This document shows positions 1 to 12,628 of a stretch of DNA of 64,000 bases, in pieces. Origin of the DNA: Schizochytrium sp. TIO01 (taxonomy: Eukaryota > Sar > Bigyra > Thraustochytrida > Thraustochytriidae); NCBI GenBank assembly GCA_004764695.1, contig SMSO01000033.1, positions 1,999,001-2,063,000 of the forward strand, given 5' to 3'. The position numbers and the translations under genes are program-made. Numbering within the stretch: position 1 is the first letter of the stretch; the number at the start of each line of letters is the position of its first letter. Under the pieces are notes generated by a model. That model was not told the DNA's origin and searched no databases. It saw only the letters and a list, made by a program, of their open reading frames with translations.

Positions 1-3000
1 AAATGGCTTTAGCAACAAGAGCGACATCCTTACCCCGGCAAAGAAGATTGTCAAATGTGAGCCATTGAACTGATTCAGGCAAAAATCGAACGAGCTTAGC
101 AATAGCCTTGATGTCAATGCGGTATTCGAAATCAGAAGGTCCCATGAGCACAAGAGATGTGATAGAAGGGAATCGACGCAAGCAGTCAAGCAAGTTCTCA
201 ATGAACTCTTCGTTTGGGCATTTAATGCACTCACGCACACAAAGTGTCCATTCCTGAAGATTACTGCTGCTCGATCTTTCACTGTTTGAACCTTCAAGGG
301 CGACCACAGGATCATGCGTGAGAATAATTTTCTGTAGAATCGATCCAAACTGTTTTGTCAAATGACGGCTTGAGGGAACCACGATGGAAAGCGGTAGCTC
401 TGGAAGAAGCGGCTCTGACAACATGCTGCGATGACCTTGGCGAGCATAAGGTAGAAGATAGTAACGCCGTTCCAGAAGGCTGGGGATTGTTTGCTTGAAC
501 ATCTCTACATACCAGGCTGGCATACTACGCATAATGCCATCAATGCTCACAGCCGCATCATCTCGAAGAGGACCGAATGCAGATGGTTCTAGAGCAAAGC
601 CTAATTGTTTTGCCCAGGAAGTGACATAATTCTTGGAGATTGTGCAAAGTTTTTCATCAACTTCAACGGAGGGCTTCGGGTTGGTCTCTGAGCCAACAAA
701 TCCACGTAGCCATAACGGTGGCTCGTAGACTGGCGCACCTTTGTGATTGGAGAAGAAGCGTCGAAGAGTAGCAGCGAACGCGCAGTGAGTTGATACCTCC
801 TTAGCTTTAAGAAGAATGTTCTCTGCAGGGACTTTCCAAAACTCGCTTGCCTTCTGTTTTAAAGCAAGGGAGGTAAGGGTTTGAAATTCAAGTGAGGCTT
901 GAATGCGGGCCCATACACGAAGAACCTCGGGGTTACCTGAAGCACGATGAACGTCATCAATGCCGTCATCAAAGCCAAGAGCAATCAGAACATCTTCCCC
1001 CTGCTCCTGGAGTTGTCGATCTGAAAGGTGCACTCCTTGGGGTCCACCAAGCACCAAGTGAACAAGATCACGGAGAGCGCTATTGATGATTTGAGGACGG
1101 AAGATCTCATTACCTGGGCATTCCGCAATAGCAGCAAGAAGTGTACACAGAGCAGATTGCAGAACTGGAGCAGGGTAATGCAAGATTGCGCCTACTGTAT
1201 TGATCACTGCAGTAACATTCTCCACGTAATTAATCGAAAGGCGTTCCCAGCGTTTTGGCACAGCAAGATCTTTGCAAATAACAGTGTAGTAACCACACAA
1301 GATACGAATAGCTTGGTGAGCTACTTCAATTTCTGCGCCGGGTGGGTCAATAAGCACATACTGTCGAGACTGAGAGGAGTTCTGAAAACCTTCCGGAAGA
1401 CCAAACAATTGCTGTAGAGTCTCAAGAGCATACTCAACACCTCCTGCCAAAGCTACTCGTGTGGATGAATCTGCGGAAGCATTTGCGAGATTGCCCAACA
1501 CGGTTGCTGCCGCCAAGCGGACTTGATTTCGTGCACTCAGAAGTTCGGTACTATCGTTGGCGATATTGCTGAGCGCAGCTTGGGATGTCAGTCGCAAGGT
1601 TCGAATCATGACACGTGCCACAGATTGTTTGGCAAGTGCATCACATGCATCACGGCCAAGTTTGCTAAGCTGAAACACGGCTTGCAAAGTGTAGAAAGTA
1701 ATAAGATCATCCTGGGCACGGCACAAACGCGTAAGGGCACGGGCATGGGTCGCAATTACACGCCAAGGCAGGGCTTCACTACTAAATGACGATTTGTTGC
1801 GCTTGGTAGCTCTTGAAACAGCGTCGGAAATGTGCATAAACGTAATAGCAAGGTAACGAAGCTCCTCTCGACGTTCACGTGTCTCAGCTGAAAGAGTATC
1901 GTCACCCCCCCCAGCTTGTGCATGTCCAGCAAGAAGCCCCAACACGCCGTCAGGTTCTTCGCTGCTGGAAGTACTAGGAAGGGCACTGCTATCTTCATTC
2001 AAACTTTTGGCACTTGAGGACGAAGATGAGGCTGTTGCAGCTAGGCTTGGCCGACGCCTAGCAAACCTGGCAGCCGCGGGAATAGGGACTGGTCCTTGAA
2101 CAACAGAATCTGGGCGAAACATGACGTCCTGGACTTCGGAAATTGCATTGGTGGGTCCAGTCAGGGAAGACCCAGAACCATCCGATCCAGAAACTAGAGA
2201 TGCAGTTGCAGCAGATTCGGCAACGGGTGGCGCCTCGAGCCCCATCGATTCGTTCACTTTCTCATTTGATACAATAGCATCAGTTTCATCCCGCTTCACG
2301 CCAGTAAGACAATGGCTAGCAAGGCTACCCAAGATCGCTGGTGCATCGAGCTCTAGAAGCTTACGTTCACAAGGTCTCAGAGATGCCAGAATCGCAAGCG
2401 AGGCTGCAACACTGGTTCGTGTAGCAGGAGGTAGGTTTTGACGGTTGCAAACCTCAAAAAGAGCTTCAACAACGCCACGAGAGAGGAGCTGTCCAACAGT
2501 CCACCCCACCATGACAAGGTCGACCTCTTGGCCAATAAATGGTTCAACGCCACTAATATCTGCTACAAGTTTTGGTGCAGCAGCTGCAGAGAGCCAAAAT
2601 ACAGACCGAGTTGCATGGTAGACAATTATATCATCATCAGCTTGAAGAGTTTCTGCTAGAGTTTCCAGGGTGTGTTCCTCCAGGAGAACTTGATGGGCTT
2701 TTGCATACTGGCAAAGAACGGAAATAGAGTAAATGGCAAACTGACGAGCCTCAACCCATGCCTTTCGAACATCTTCAAGATCATCTTCCAGGAGAGTGCC
2801 GTCCTTATCGCTTGAGCGGGGAGGAGCATTATCAGGTTTTGAAGACCGACAAACCTCAATCAAGAGAGGTACTGCATTTTCCACCATTGTCTGTACCCAC
2901 TCACCACGCTGATCAGTAACATCAGCACCTGGGAGGACGTTGCCATTGGCTAAGCGTAGGCTGTCGCGGTAGGCAAGAATCATGCACAGATTTGCCAGAG

Positions 3001-6000
3001 CTAAAGATGACTCTCGTAGAGTAAATGCGCAATTGTCACGGCCAGAACTCCATGAGGATGACTCACAGCAAAAGCACTGGCGTCTGATAAGCACACCACA
3101 TGCGTGGATGATGCTTGAAAGCTCAGCTACAAAGCTCTTTGCGACAAAACGTGGGTCGAGTCTAGGATCAAGTTCTGTTTGAGCAGAAGAGGTTGTATTA
3201 GAAAGAGAAGCTGCTGAGGTGGGCATTGGGGGCTCTTCTTCGGAGCACATCGAGGGACGACGTAGACGCGATGCTGAGTTCTGGGGAACCGCTCCAAACC
3301 TACGCGTAGACCCCGAAGAGCTTGAAGAAGAGTCAGAAGTTCGATGGTTCATAGTTGTAGAACGATCTGCTGAGAGGGCATTAACACCCTCGGTGCTGAC
3401 CCAAGATCCGCAAACAATAGCAACAATAGCGGTGGCTACAGAGTGTTTTAATTTCAAATTCTTGCGGCATCTGGCGCTTGCAAGAACGGTGGCTAATGTG
3501 CTCATGGCACCTTCTTGATATGCGTTGACACGGCTCCAAGTGCGAATTTCCACATTTTTCTCTGAATCTCGGACTAGGTAAGCCAGAGCACGTGCAGAGT
3601 TGAGTTGAGCCTGTTCACTGCCCCCACGTAGTGTGCACAAAAGTTCCTGAGTACTATCTGCGAGACCCTTGGACATGTTGTAGGTTTCACTGGGACGGAA
3701 AGCCTTCTCTGCTTCTTCGACAGAAGCAGGGGGCAGGCCAGACTCAACACGGCTCCTGAACATAGCTGTATGATCGATAACTGCAAGGAGGCTATCATTG
3801 AGCTCTAATAAGTCACCAAGAATGGCATCATCAGGAGTTTCGCAAATGAGATTGTAGATCCGGTGACGAAGAAGAATACATTTTTCCTCTGTCAAGCTAG
3901 CTTCCTCAAGAGACTCAGCGGCCTCATCACGATCAGTTCTTGTGAAAGTTTCGAGTTGGGCGCTAAGTTCGGTGATATCGGAGCGCAGCTGTTCGAGGCG
4001 TTCACGAAGAGCCTCGGTAGTTTCCATCGCAACTTCTTGAACCACAGCCTCGCTCAGCGCTGGTGCCACGTGAAGGTCTACCTTCTTCAAAGTGGATTTT
4101 GTCGAGAGAGCAGATATATCGGGAGTAGAGCTTGAGGCCGATGACCCGTTCGAGGATAGCACAGGTTGTACAGCGACCTGCGACTCCAATATGCCTTGAA
4201 TGCGGGAAGTCATACGCGTGGTGAGTTCCACAGCTTCGGAAAGGTGACCAGAGGTGGTTGTATTGGAAACGTCGCTACCCGGTTCCGAGGCCTCACCGCG
4301 ACTCTTCTGGCGCATCGAACCAATGTTTCCTGGCGTGGGCGGAGCGTCAGCAACAGGGTTACTACTTCCATTTGAGAAGATCCTCGCAGCCATTGTGGCT
4401 ACATCAGTAACAGGCTCTTCATTTACTGGGTTTTGGGTGCCCATTTGGCTGCGGGATCTCTTTGCCACAACAGACATACTGCTGTCGCGGCGAAGAGATC
4501 GCAGCATCCGACTGGGACGGGAATCGGTATTAGCTTCTTTGATCATGTTAAGACCCAGGCCGCGGTCAATCGTCCGGAGCACACCCTCCGGAGCAGAAGT
4601 AGCAGCTGGCGTTGGTGGTACGGCTTCGTTCTCGGAAATATCGGCATCACCGACAGAAGCGGATTTAGTCATTGACATGTATGATGTTGTAGAAGATGAT
4701 GCAGAGCTTTCTCTCGATTTTTCTCGACCAATCTTTAAGTGCACTGGTGTAATCATAGCAGGATGAGAGCGACGTACCTTACCAAGACGAGAGCTGTCCC
4801 AGCAAAAGGTTTTATCGCCAAAGTTTACAGAAGCATGAACACAGGGGGAGCGAATACCAAGCACAGGAAAGAGACTGGAGGTAGTTGGGATGGACTCAAA
4901 CTCTTTGGAGTTTGGCGCGATCTTGAATGCCACACCGGCAAGCTTGCCATTACGAGTGAAAAAGACGTGGCGCTTGCAGGGGTCCCAGCCGCAACCAATG
5001 ACATCATTCGGCGCAAACTGAGGACAGAATTGGCTGGCCGATGTACTGGCCATGCTGGCAGCTGAGCCAGCAAAAAGGCGGCCAGAGGAATGCAGAGCCC
5101 ATGAACCAGGATTCCATCCAGGGTAATTAATTTTGTCTGGTGTTGTGGCAAGTTCAAGGCCAACGGCAACTTCACTGCCAACTTCGAGGCGCTGTAAACG
5201 AACCTCGAAGTAGAGAATTTCATCGTCGGCCATGTCGTTCTGGTATCCATTATCGCTTTCTTCCATGCTTTCCTGTTGTTTGGAGTCATCATAGTGTCTA
5301 CTGTTGGTGCTAGTGTTGCGGTGAAGTGAAGTGGAGGTCGTGTTCTCGTGTGCTTGCTGTGTTGCTATTGACTTTCTGCGATTATTGCTAGCGTTGTTCC
5401 CGAGATGGATGTTGTGGTTACCGCTGCTACTCGTATTCTGTGCGTTTCCCTCGTCTCCTTCTGCGATAGAAGAGGAAGAAAGGGTGTCACTGTTGTTGAG
5501 GAAAGGAAATCCGACATCACCGCAAGCGACAAAGAGAACTCCGGATTGCCATGTTTCTCGCTCACAGGTTTTCAAACCTGTACCGTTAGAGGTGAGGCGG
5601 GCCGCTGTGCTTTCTGCACCACGTGCTAGCACGAGTCGCGTCGGCCCGTCGTTGAGAAGGCTCCCAACGGAGGCAATCCGCGATGTCATGCGGAGATAGG
5701 GTGGGCGGCTGCGGTTGTGATTGTGACTGAGTACGTGACGATTATTCCGGCGAAGAAAATCAGCGTATTCTTCGTATTCTTCTTGTTCTTCTTCGTCAGA
5801 AGAATCCTCGCTCTCCTCGAGAAGGCCGTCGTCAAAGTAGTAGGGGCGCTCTTCTTGGTGGTTATCCTGCTGTTTAAATTGCTGCTGATAATGATGGTCT
5901 TGTCCTCCCAAGTCTTCCCGAATACGTCCCGCTGTTTCCCTTGCTGCGCTCGACGCCGCCTTTTCCACCGAATATGCACTGCTGTTATATCCCTTGCTGC

Positions 6001-8900
6001 TAGCGCTGGTGCTGGTTTTGCTTTTGAAAGTGCTGTCTCCGACAATTGCCTCCGCGGGGGGCGTGGCAAAGCTGTCACTGGCGGTGCGCCACACAGGGTC
6101 TCCCACGAAGCTGAGATACGGCGATGAGAAGCGAGGGTTGTTGAAGGCCTCCTCTTCGTAGTCTTCACCACCTGCTGCAAGTCCTCCCGCTCCGAGGACT
6201 TCTCCGCCCTCTGTGAGTCTCCCTTGCGCGATGAGTAAGGCCCTTGCCCCGGGGCTTGCTGGTGCTGCTGTGGCTGCTGCGGAGGCAGAGCACGTCCGGG
6301 GAGGCGTCCTCGTCAAAGACGGTGAATAAGAAGAATAGGAAGGAGAAGATGACGGAAATGGAGGAGAGGAAAATGAAGCACGAGTAAGCGTCGAAGAGGC
6401 GCCAGTGGCAGCAGCGATAGAAGGAGGAGAGTGAGAAAGAGGAGCAGCTGCTGCTCTCGCTTCTGGTGTCCCTTCCTCCCTGAACAGCCGGAGTTGCTGC
6501 TCCTGGTGTCGGCACTGCTGTTGAGGATGTTGCTGGTGCCACCACGCCGTGGCTCGGGCCAGACCCTCCTCGGCTTGAGCTATTGCTGCTGTTGATGCTG
6601 CGGCTCCCTGGTCTCTTCCGCTTCCTCGTGCTTTTCGTCCTTCTCTTTCTTCTCTTTCTTTTCTTTCTATTTTGTCGATTCTTTCTACTCTTTCTACTCT
6701 TTCTTTTCTCTCCTCTTCAACAAGAAATTGAGGATGTTGATTGAAAAGAAGTAGTTGTTGTTGTTCTTGTTGTCGTTGTCGTTGTTGTTGCTTCTGCTGC
6801 TGCTGTTGTTCATTAATAAACTTTCTTCTTTCTCTTTCTTTTTCCCCCATCAGCATTTCCGATTCTTTTTCTCGACGCTCTTTGAGTTTCCTTTCCTCCT
6901 TCTCCTTCTCCTTCTCTTTCTCTTTCTCTTTCTCCTTCTCTTTCTCCTTCTCTTTCTCTTTCTCTTTCTTTTCATTTTCATTTTCATTTTCATTTTCATT
7001 TTCCTCCTCCTGCCCCTCTGAAGACTTCCTTTTCTCCTGGTCAAGGTCAAGACATTCTCTCTCTGCTTCCTCCTCTTCTTCCTCTTCCTCCCTTTCTTCC
7101 AACTCCCCCCGATGCATGAAAAGACAGTGTTCATCCCCTAAGCCGCTGCTACCGGGACTCCTAGCCGCGCTCCCTTCATTAGCAGCTTCTCTACTAACTT
7201 CTTCAGCTTCTTCAGCTTCTTCAGCTTTGAGTTGAGAAGAGCGAAAAGCGGAAAGAGAGAGCGCCCTCTCTTCGAGTTCCCTCTCTCTCTGCAAGATGGC
7301 CTCCACGAGGTTCTCGTCAAGCACTCTTGCCCTCGCTCTGCTGCTCTGGCTGCTCTGGCTGCTCTGGCTGCTCTGGCTGCTCTCGCTTCGACGCATGCTC
7401 ATGCTCGTGCCCGTGCTCGCCCTCGCCGCACTCGGCCCCGAGCTCATATCGGACTTGCAGCTTGTTGAGCTGCTTGAGCTGCTGCTTGAGCTGCCAATGT
7501 GGCTCGCTGTGTTTGTGATATTGATATTACTGGTCTTCTCGCTGGCCATCTCGATTCTGCGCGCACCCGTTATTGCTGCGATTGTTGCTGCTGTTGTTTT
7601 TCTTTCTCTTTTCTCTTCTGCTATTAGAGGGTCTAGTCCGAAAGCATGCGATCCTGAGATCTGTGAAGCAGGTGAATTAAGTGAATCAGATGGATCAGAT
7701 GGCGCTGCTGTGCTGCTACCACTGCTACTGCTACCACTAAAGAGAGCAGCAGCGCCAGTCTTGGAGGCAGCGCTACTCTCGGCCCTACGGATCCCGGTAG
7801 GACTAGAAGAAGAAGAGAGAGAAGAAGAAGAAAGAGAAGAAGAAGGCAATAACAGCGCCCCACTACTACCACTTCTCCTAGCACCGCCGTTGCTTTGAAA
7901 ACCTGAGTTTTTCTTTGAACAACTTGGAGTTCGACTATCCCTGGAAGCTTCCAGCTTTGCTTGCGCACGTCCGGACAGCTTGGGAAAGCACGACTCGTGC
8001 TCGTTCTTGTGGTTCAGGAGCGGGTCCTGGCTGTCAGCTTTCGACAACTTCGCGTTCTTCTCCACCTCCTCGAGGTTCAACTCCTTGAGCTCCTCCTCCC
8101 CGTCCTGCTGCTGCTGGTGGTCCTTCTGCTGTTGGTGCTGCTGCTGGTGGCGCTGCTGGTGGCGCTGCTGGTGGTGCTGCTGGTCCTTGCCCTTGCTTCT
8201 AGTTGTGAGCACCAATTCGCTGTCAATGTCGATGTCAACGATGGCCCTGCCGATGCTCTCCTCCTCCTCCGTCTCCTTTGAGCTGAGATCACTTCTGAGA
8301 TCGATGATGCTGTGAGTGCTGCTCAGCGCCTCTCTGTCTTCTCCACTCCTGTCTCCACTACCACTGTCTCCAGCAGCACAAGCCGCAGCAGCATGGGCAG
8401 TACTGGCAGCAGCAGGATGGGTCTCCTCCTCCTTTTCCTTCTGCTTCTCCGTCCTTTCACCACCACCGCCACTAATGTCGCTGCTGCTGCTGCTGCTGTC
8501 CTTGTATGTGCTGCTGCTGTCCTTGTATGTGCTGCTGCCGTTGTATGTGCTGCTGCTGTTGTTGGTGCTTGGCTTTGACGAGTTCAAGGTCTGCTCGTTA
8601 GCGCCACTGCTAGAGTATTCCCCATCCCCGCCCTCTCTGGTTGCCTCCTTCTGCTGCGCATCATGAAAAGTTTTCAGGACCGCCTCAGAGTGCTGTGAGG
8701 AGGAGGAGGAGGAGGAGAGAAGTGGACTCTTTTTTCTGCAGCTCGTGCCAGCTTCGGCTGCTCCTCCCCCTACAGTTTCGTGTAGACCCCTCTCTACTGC
8801 CAGACCTTCTTCTGCTACTATCGTCTTTCCTCTCTCGGCTCCGAGCAAACTACCAAGTTTTAAAGCGCAGGCGACGGCAGGCTTCATCGCAGCACTATTG

Positions 8901-8943
<43 letters not shown>

Positions 8944-11748
8944 GAGTACTACCGTTAGCAGTAGTAGTGCTGGACTCCGTATCATCGCTGCTAAGAGTGG
9001 GTGCGCTTCCGCTTTTCTCTTCTGCCTCTTCCTCCTTTTTCTTCAAGCGCGAGTTCAAGTTCAATTTGCTCATTTTCGCCTCAAGAAGCCCCTCTGAGTT
9101 CAAATCGTTCGTCATCTCGGAAGCTTCAACACCTCCAACGAGGTCATCATCATCATCAGCAGCAGCAGCAGCATCATCATCCCTGCTATCTCTTCTGTCT
9201 CCTCTGTCATTTCCTCTTTCTCTTCTTCTTCTTCTTCTACTTCTTCTTTCCTCCTCGTCGTGGTCCTTCGGGGCTGTGCCGCTGCCACTGGCACTCCTCG
9301 CTGGGAACCTGCTGCAGCAAGGAGTTTCGTTGCCTTTCCTGCTGGGCAGAGTGGACAGAGTGGAGGGCGGAGAGAAAGACGCTGGAGCAGCCGAGGACGA
9401 CGACGAAGGAGAAGAAGAAGAAGCAGAAGGAGAAGGAGAAGGAGAAGGAGAAGGAGAAGAAGAGGACTGATCAAAGGATGAAGGACCTGAGAAGGAAGAA
9501 GAGGAAGAGGAGGAGTAAAGATTTCTTCCCAAGAGAAATTCATCGTCACGACGCTTCTTCTCCTGGCTCGCAGTGCCACCCCTTTTTTCCGCAATCCCGT
9601 TAAAAAGTTTAGGATTACTGCTGTGGGTACGTGCACTGACTGTTGCTAAGCGATGGTCTTGACAGGTGGGGGTGGAGGAAGAAGAGGAAGAAGAAGAAGA
9701 AGAAGAGGAAAGAGAAAAAGAAAGAGACTCCATGGGAGGCGTAAAACAAGAAGAAGAAAGAAGAAGAGCGCAGGAGGACGACTCCCCGCGGGTCATACTC
9801 GCATCATTCAAGTCTGTGTCATCTCGGTCACTAACTTCGAATGTCTGTTCTCGTTCTTGTTTTTGTTCTTGTTGTTGTTCTCGTTCTTGTTTTTGTTCTC
9901 GTTCGAAAACGACCGCATCCTCAGCAGCTTCCATTGCTTTTCTCGAGCTGGCGGACACCTGAAAAGTATTTGAGCTGGGACGGGATGAAACAGCAGAATC
10001 TGCGGCCGTAGAACTGCACGCGGAGTCAGCAGAAGATAATGAAGATGACGAGCCAAAAAAGGACCTCGCGCGATGCAGCAGCACGAGCTCCAGCTGCTCA
10101 CGATGCTGCTGCAGGGCCATAGACGCCTGCCCGAGCGTCTCGAGATCCTCGCTATCCTCGCAGTACCCTTGTTCCTGCCGCCGCTGCCAGTGAGCTTGGA
10201 AATGGGACCCTCCCAGTGGTGAAGGTGAAGAAGAAGAGATGCTCGTAGCAGCAGGACTAGTGCTATTGCTATGACTAGTAGATGATGACGATGGATTGAT
10301 GATTTTCACAGAAGGACCAAGAGCACATGGGAGGGCTGCCACAGTGGAAGAGGAGGAAACAGGCTTTGAAAGACTACTGTTACCACAATCCATAGTAGCG
10401 GCACTAGCAGGAGAAGAAGGAAATGGATTCGAAGACGCAGTGGAAGAAGACGTGAGAGACCTTGCCAATCTAACTGTAGCCGCCGTCGTGGACGAAGCCA
10501 CGGTTGACAAGGTTTGAGCCCACGACACCGGGGACGCTACCACGGCTCCAGCACTAGAAGCACTAGCAGCACTAGCGGCAGCATCAGCAGCATGGCCGGT
10601 TGCCAAATTGGACAACCTCACCGTCTCCTCGACCTCGTGCCACTGCAGCATGCAAGGGTTGCCAGACTCCAGATGACCATACTCATGCCGCATAGTACCA
10701 CCACTGCTGGCATGGATAGGCATAGCAATAGGTGCGGGCCTAGCACTCTGGGTAGTTGCGGTGAAGCTCTGTGCGGCTCTGGAAGTAGTAACATTATTAT
10801 TTCTTCTTTCCGCCAAAAGAAACCTCTTTCTCTCCGCAGCATCTGAGTCAGGGGACCCCAGCGATGAAGGCCCAGAGAGAAGGGGAAATGCTCCAGCATT
10901 AATATTACTATGAGGACCCCGAGGAGGAGGAGGAGGAAGACAAGGAGGTTTTGAAAGCGGCTGCGATAATGACGAGGAGGAGGAGGAGGAGGAGGACGAC
11001 AGCGATGAAGAAGATAATGACGAAGACGCAGCAGCACGGGTGTAGTAAGGCGACTCAAAGGAAGACGCGTCTGGATCGCCACAATACCTAAGCACTGCGC
11101 TTCCACTGCGATTGGCACCAGGAAAGCCATCAACAGCCGCAGAAGTTTTAGCATCAGCATTGCCTGAATCACTTAGAAAGTCATCAATGTCCGAGTCAGA
11201 GTCAGTACTACTGGTAGGACTTTCCCATCCAAATCTTAAGTCTGGTGTATTCCTTCGCCGCCTTCTTGTAGTGGACGAGGACTCTGATGAGAGAAGCAGC
11301 TGTTGTTGGTTTTGCTGGTTCTGCTGCAGGGATTCTTGCTTTTCTTGTTGGTGATGCCGGTGGTAATCTCGGTTGTGAGAGACTCGGCCGGGAAGAGACC
11401 CTAGCAGGCGCTTTTGCTGGCCCTGAGCATTGTTGTTGTGGTGCGAGTAGTGGCAGTACTCATCATCCTCACTGCCATTGAAGCTGCGACTCGTATCGTC
11501 ATGGTTGTCGCCACAACAATAGAAAGCAGCTCCAGCAGTGCTCGCAGTGGATTGAAAACTTGCCGCTTGCCTCGTCCTGCCTGAAGTGCCACCGCTTGTC
11601 TCTTGGCATTTGTGCTGGGAGTCCTGAGACATCCAGGAAGCTCGGCTTTGACCTCTCTCCGACACACGCGATGCAGCACTACTACCAGACACAACAGTAT
11701 TTGATGTGATAACATTACTTTTTGCTAAAAGATCTTTTCCAAAAGCTT

Positions 11749-11781
<33 letters not shown>

Positions 11782-12364
11782 CAGCAGCAGTATTATCATC
11801 ATCTAGAGCAATAACTCGGTCACTAAAATCATTCAAAATGCTGGAAGACGCAGAGTGGAGGCCTCCTTGGTCTTGTTGGCAGCGATGTGAAGCCCGCGGA
11901 TGGCTCGGAGCACTGACCGGGCTATTTGTGGTGAACGAGTTCCCATGCAAACCTAAAACTGGCTGCTTTGAGGGTGCCTTGGGCGCAGCGTCAAGCCTCC
12001 TGGATGTCTGGCCTGGTCGCGAGTATCGGACCTGATCCGAATGCTTGTGGTGAAGGTGTTGGGCACCACCTCTACTCGCACAACCTGAAGAAGCGCTCTT
12101 CATGTTGTCGTTAGTGTTACTGTTATACTCTTGCTGTTGTGCATGATAGTTTTGCACCTCATCTTCATCCTCACTCGCGGTGTCGGCGTCTTGTGCAGTA
12201 GCAAAGGACAAGCCACTCTTGCTGGAAGACCCTTGCAGCGAATCCTGACGAACAAAGTCCTCTCGTTGGCGCTCTCGACGTGCCTCGTACTGGGACGCTT
12301 CATAAAGGTATGCGCCTCTACCACTTCCTGCACTTCGACCTGTGCTCGGGCCACTTGAAGCCAT
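1..12364 (-). CDS. Giant SPRY-domain protein with a 2,300-residue low-complexity N-terminus (3' end outside window)
   Basis: One reading frame stays open from the ATG at 12364-12362 to the left edge, at least 4,121 codons, with no stop in frame. I read the frame triplet by triplet from 12364 to 5282 and translated the rest. The ATG has a good context (A at -3, G at +4) and follows an in-frame stop at 12454-12452. Residues 1 to about 2,370 are low complexity: poly-Ala (about 186-205), many poly-Ser runs, HQQ repeats (about 1392-1420), Glu-Asn and Lys-Glu repeats (about 1789-1824) and Gln runs. A SPRY domain follows at about 2376-2535 (DDEILYFEV; NDVIGCGWD; FFTRNGKLAG; SVNFGDKTFCW). About 2,700-4,000 is helical with conserved small/Leu patterns suggesting ARM/HEAT repeats (inference). 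The last 60 residues are LRR-like. SPRY domains usually bind protein partners. Function is unknown. No intron is needed, and the stop lies outside the window. Confidence 0.85.
6889..7004 (-). repeat. Coding Glu-Asn and Lys-Glu dipeptide repeats
   Basis: Hexanucleotide-like repeats inside the giant frame encode alternating Glu-Asn (about residues 1789-1799) then Lys-Glu (about 1800-1824). On the plus strand they appear as ATTTTC and CTTCTC/CTTTCTC runs. Flanking blocks add poly-Gln (6751-6815), so this is the most repetitive part of the gene. Such tracts are prone to length change by slippage while keeping frame. Confidence 0.8.
8895..8941 (-). repeat. Coding poly-Ser (AGC) trinucleotide tract
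   Basis: An almost pure GCT run on the plus strand reads as AGC on the minus strand and encodes about 15 consecutive serines near residue 1145-1157 of the giant protein. It is one of at least six Ser-rich tracts in that gene. Confidence 0.85.
11754..11810 (-). repeat. Coding poly-Ala (GCT) trinucleotide tract
   Basis: CAG/AGC units on the plus strand read as GCT on the minus strand and encode an alanine run broken only by two threonines, near residues 186-205 of the giant protein, just after an Asp-Asp-Asp-Asn stretch. Confidence 0.85.
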
Positions 12365-12483
12365 TGTGTCGCCAAACAGAAAGAAAGCTTTACACAGCCT
12401 TTCCTGAAAAGGAGAGGATAATTTGCACGCTGTGTGCTCACAAAAATAAAACTATCCTATGGCAAGAAGCAAATGGGTAAGAA

Positions 12484-12628
12484 AGCACTCACTATCTGAC
12501 TAACTCACGCACTCACTCACTCACTCACTCAAGCACTCACTCGCTCACTTAGCAAGGTAGGTAGATAGATAGGTAGGTACTTCACTCACTCACTCACTCA
12601 CTCACTCGTTCACTCACTTACCCACTCG
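12484..12628. repeat. CACT tetranucleotide microsatellite with embedded AGGT units
   Basis: Two imperfect (CACT)n blocks flank two AGGTAGGTA copies (12555-12564 and 12571-12580). The array begins about 120 bp upstream of the giant gene's ATG, so it lies in that gene's probable promoter or 5' UTR. Confidence 0.85.

Noticed and set aside
4825-5292. 155-codon minus-strand frame
   Set aside because: It overlaps the SPRY coding region of the giant gene in a different frame. The SPRY frame carries the recognisable motifs.
6741-9636. Several plus- and minus-strand frames of 70-200 codons rich in Ser, Leu, Phe, Lys or Glu
   Set aside because: They are other-frame readings of the trinucleotide and hexanucleotide repeats inside the giant minus-strand gene, and none has a domain.
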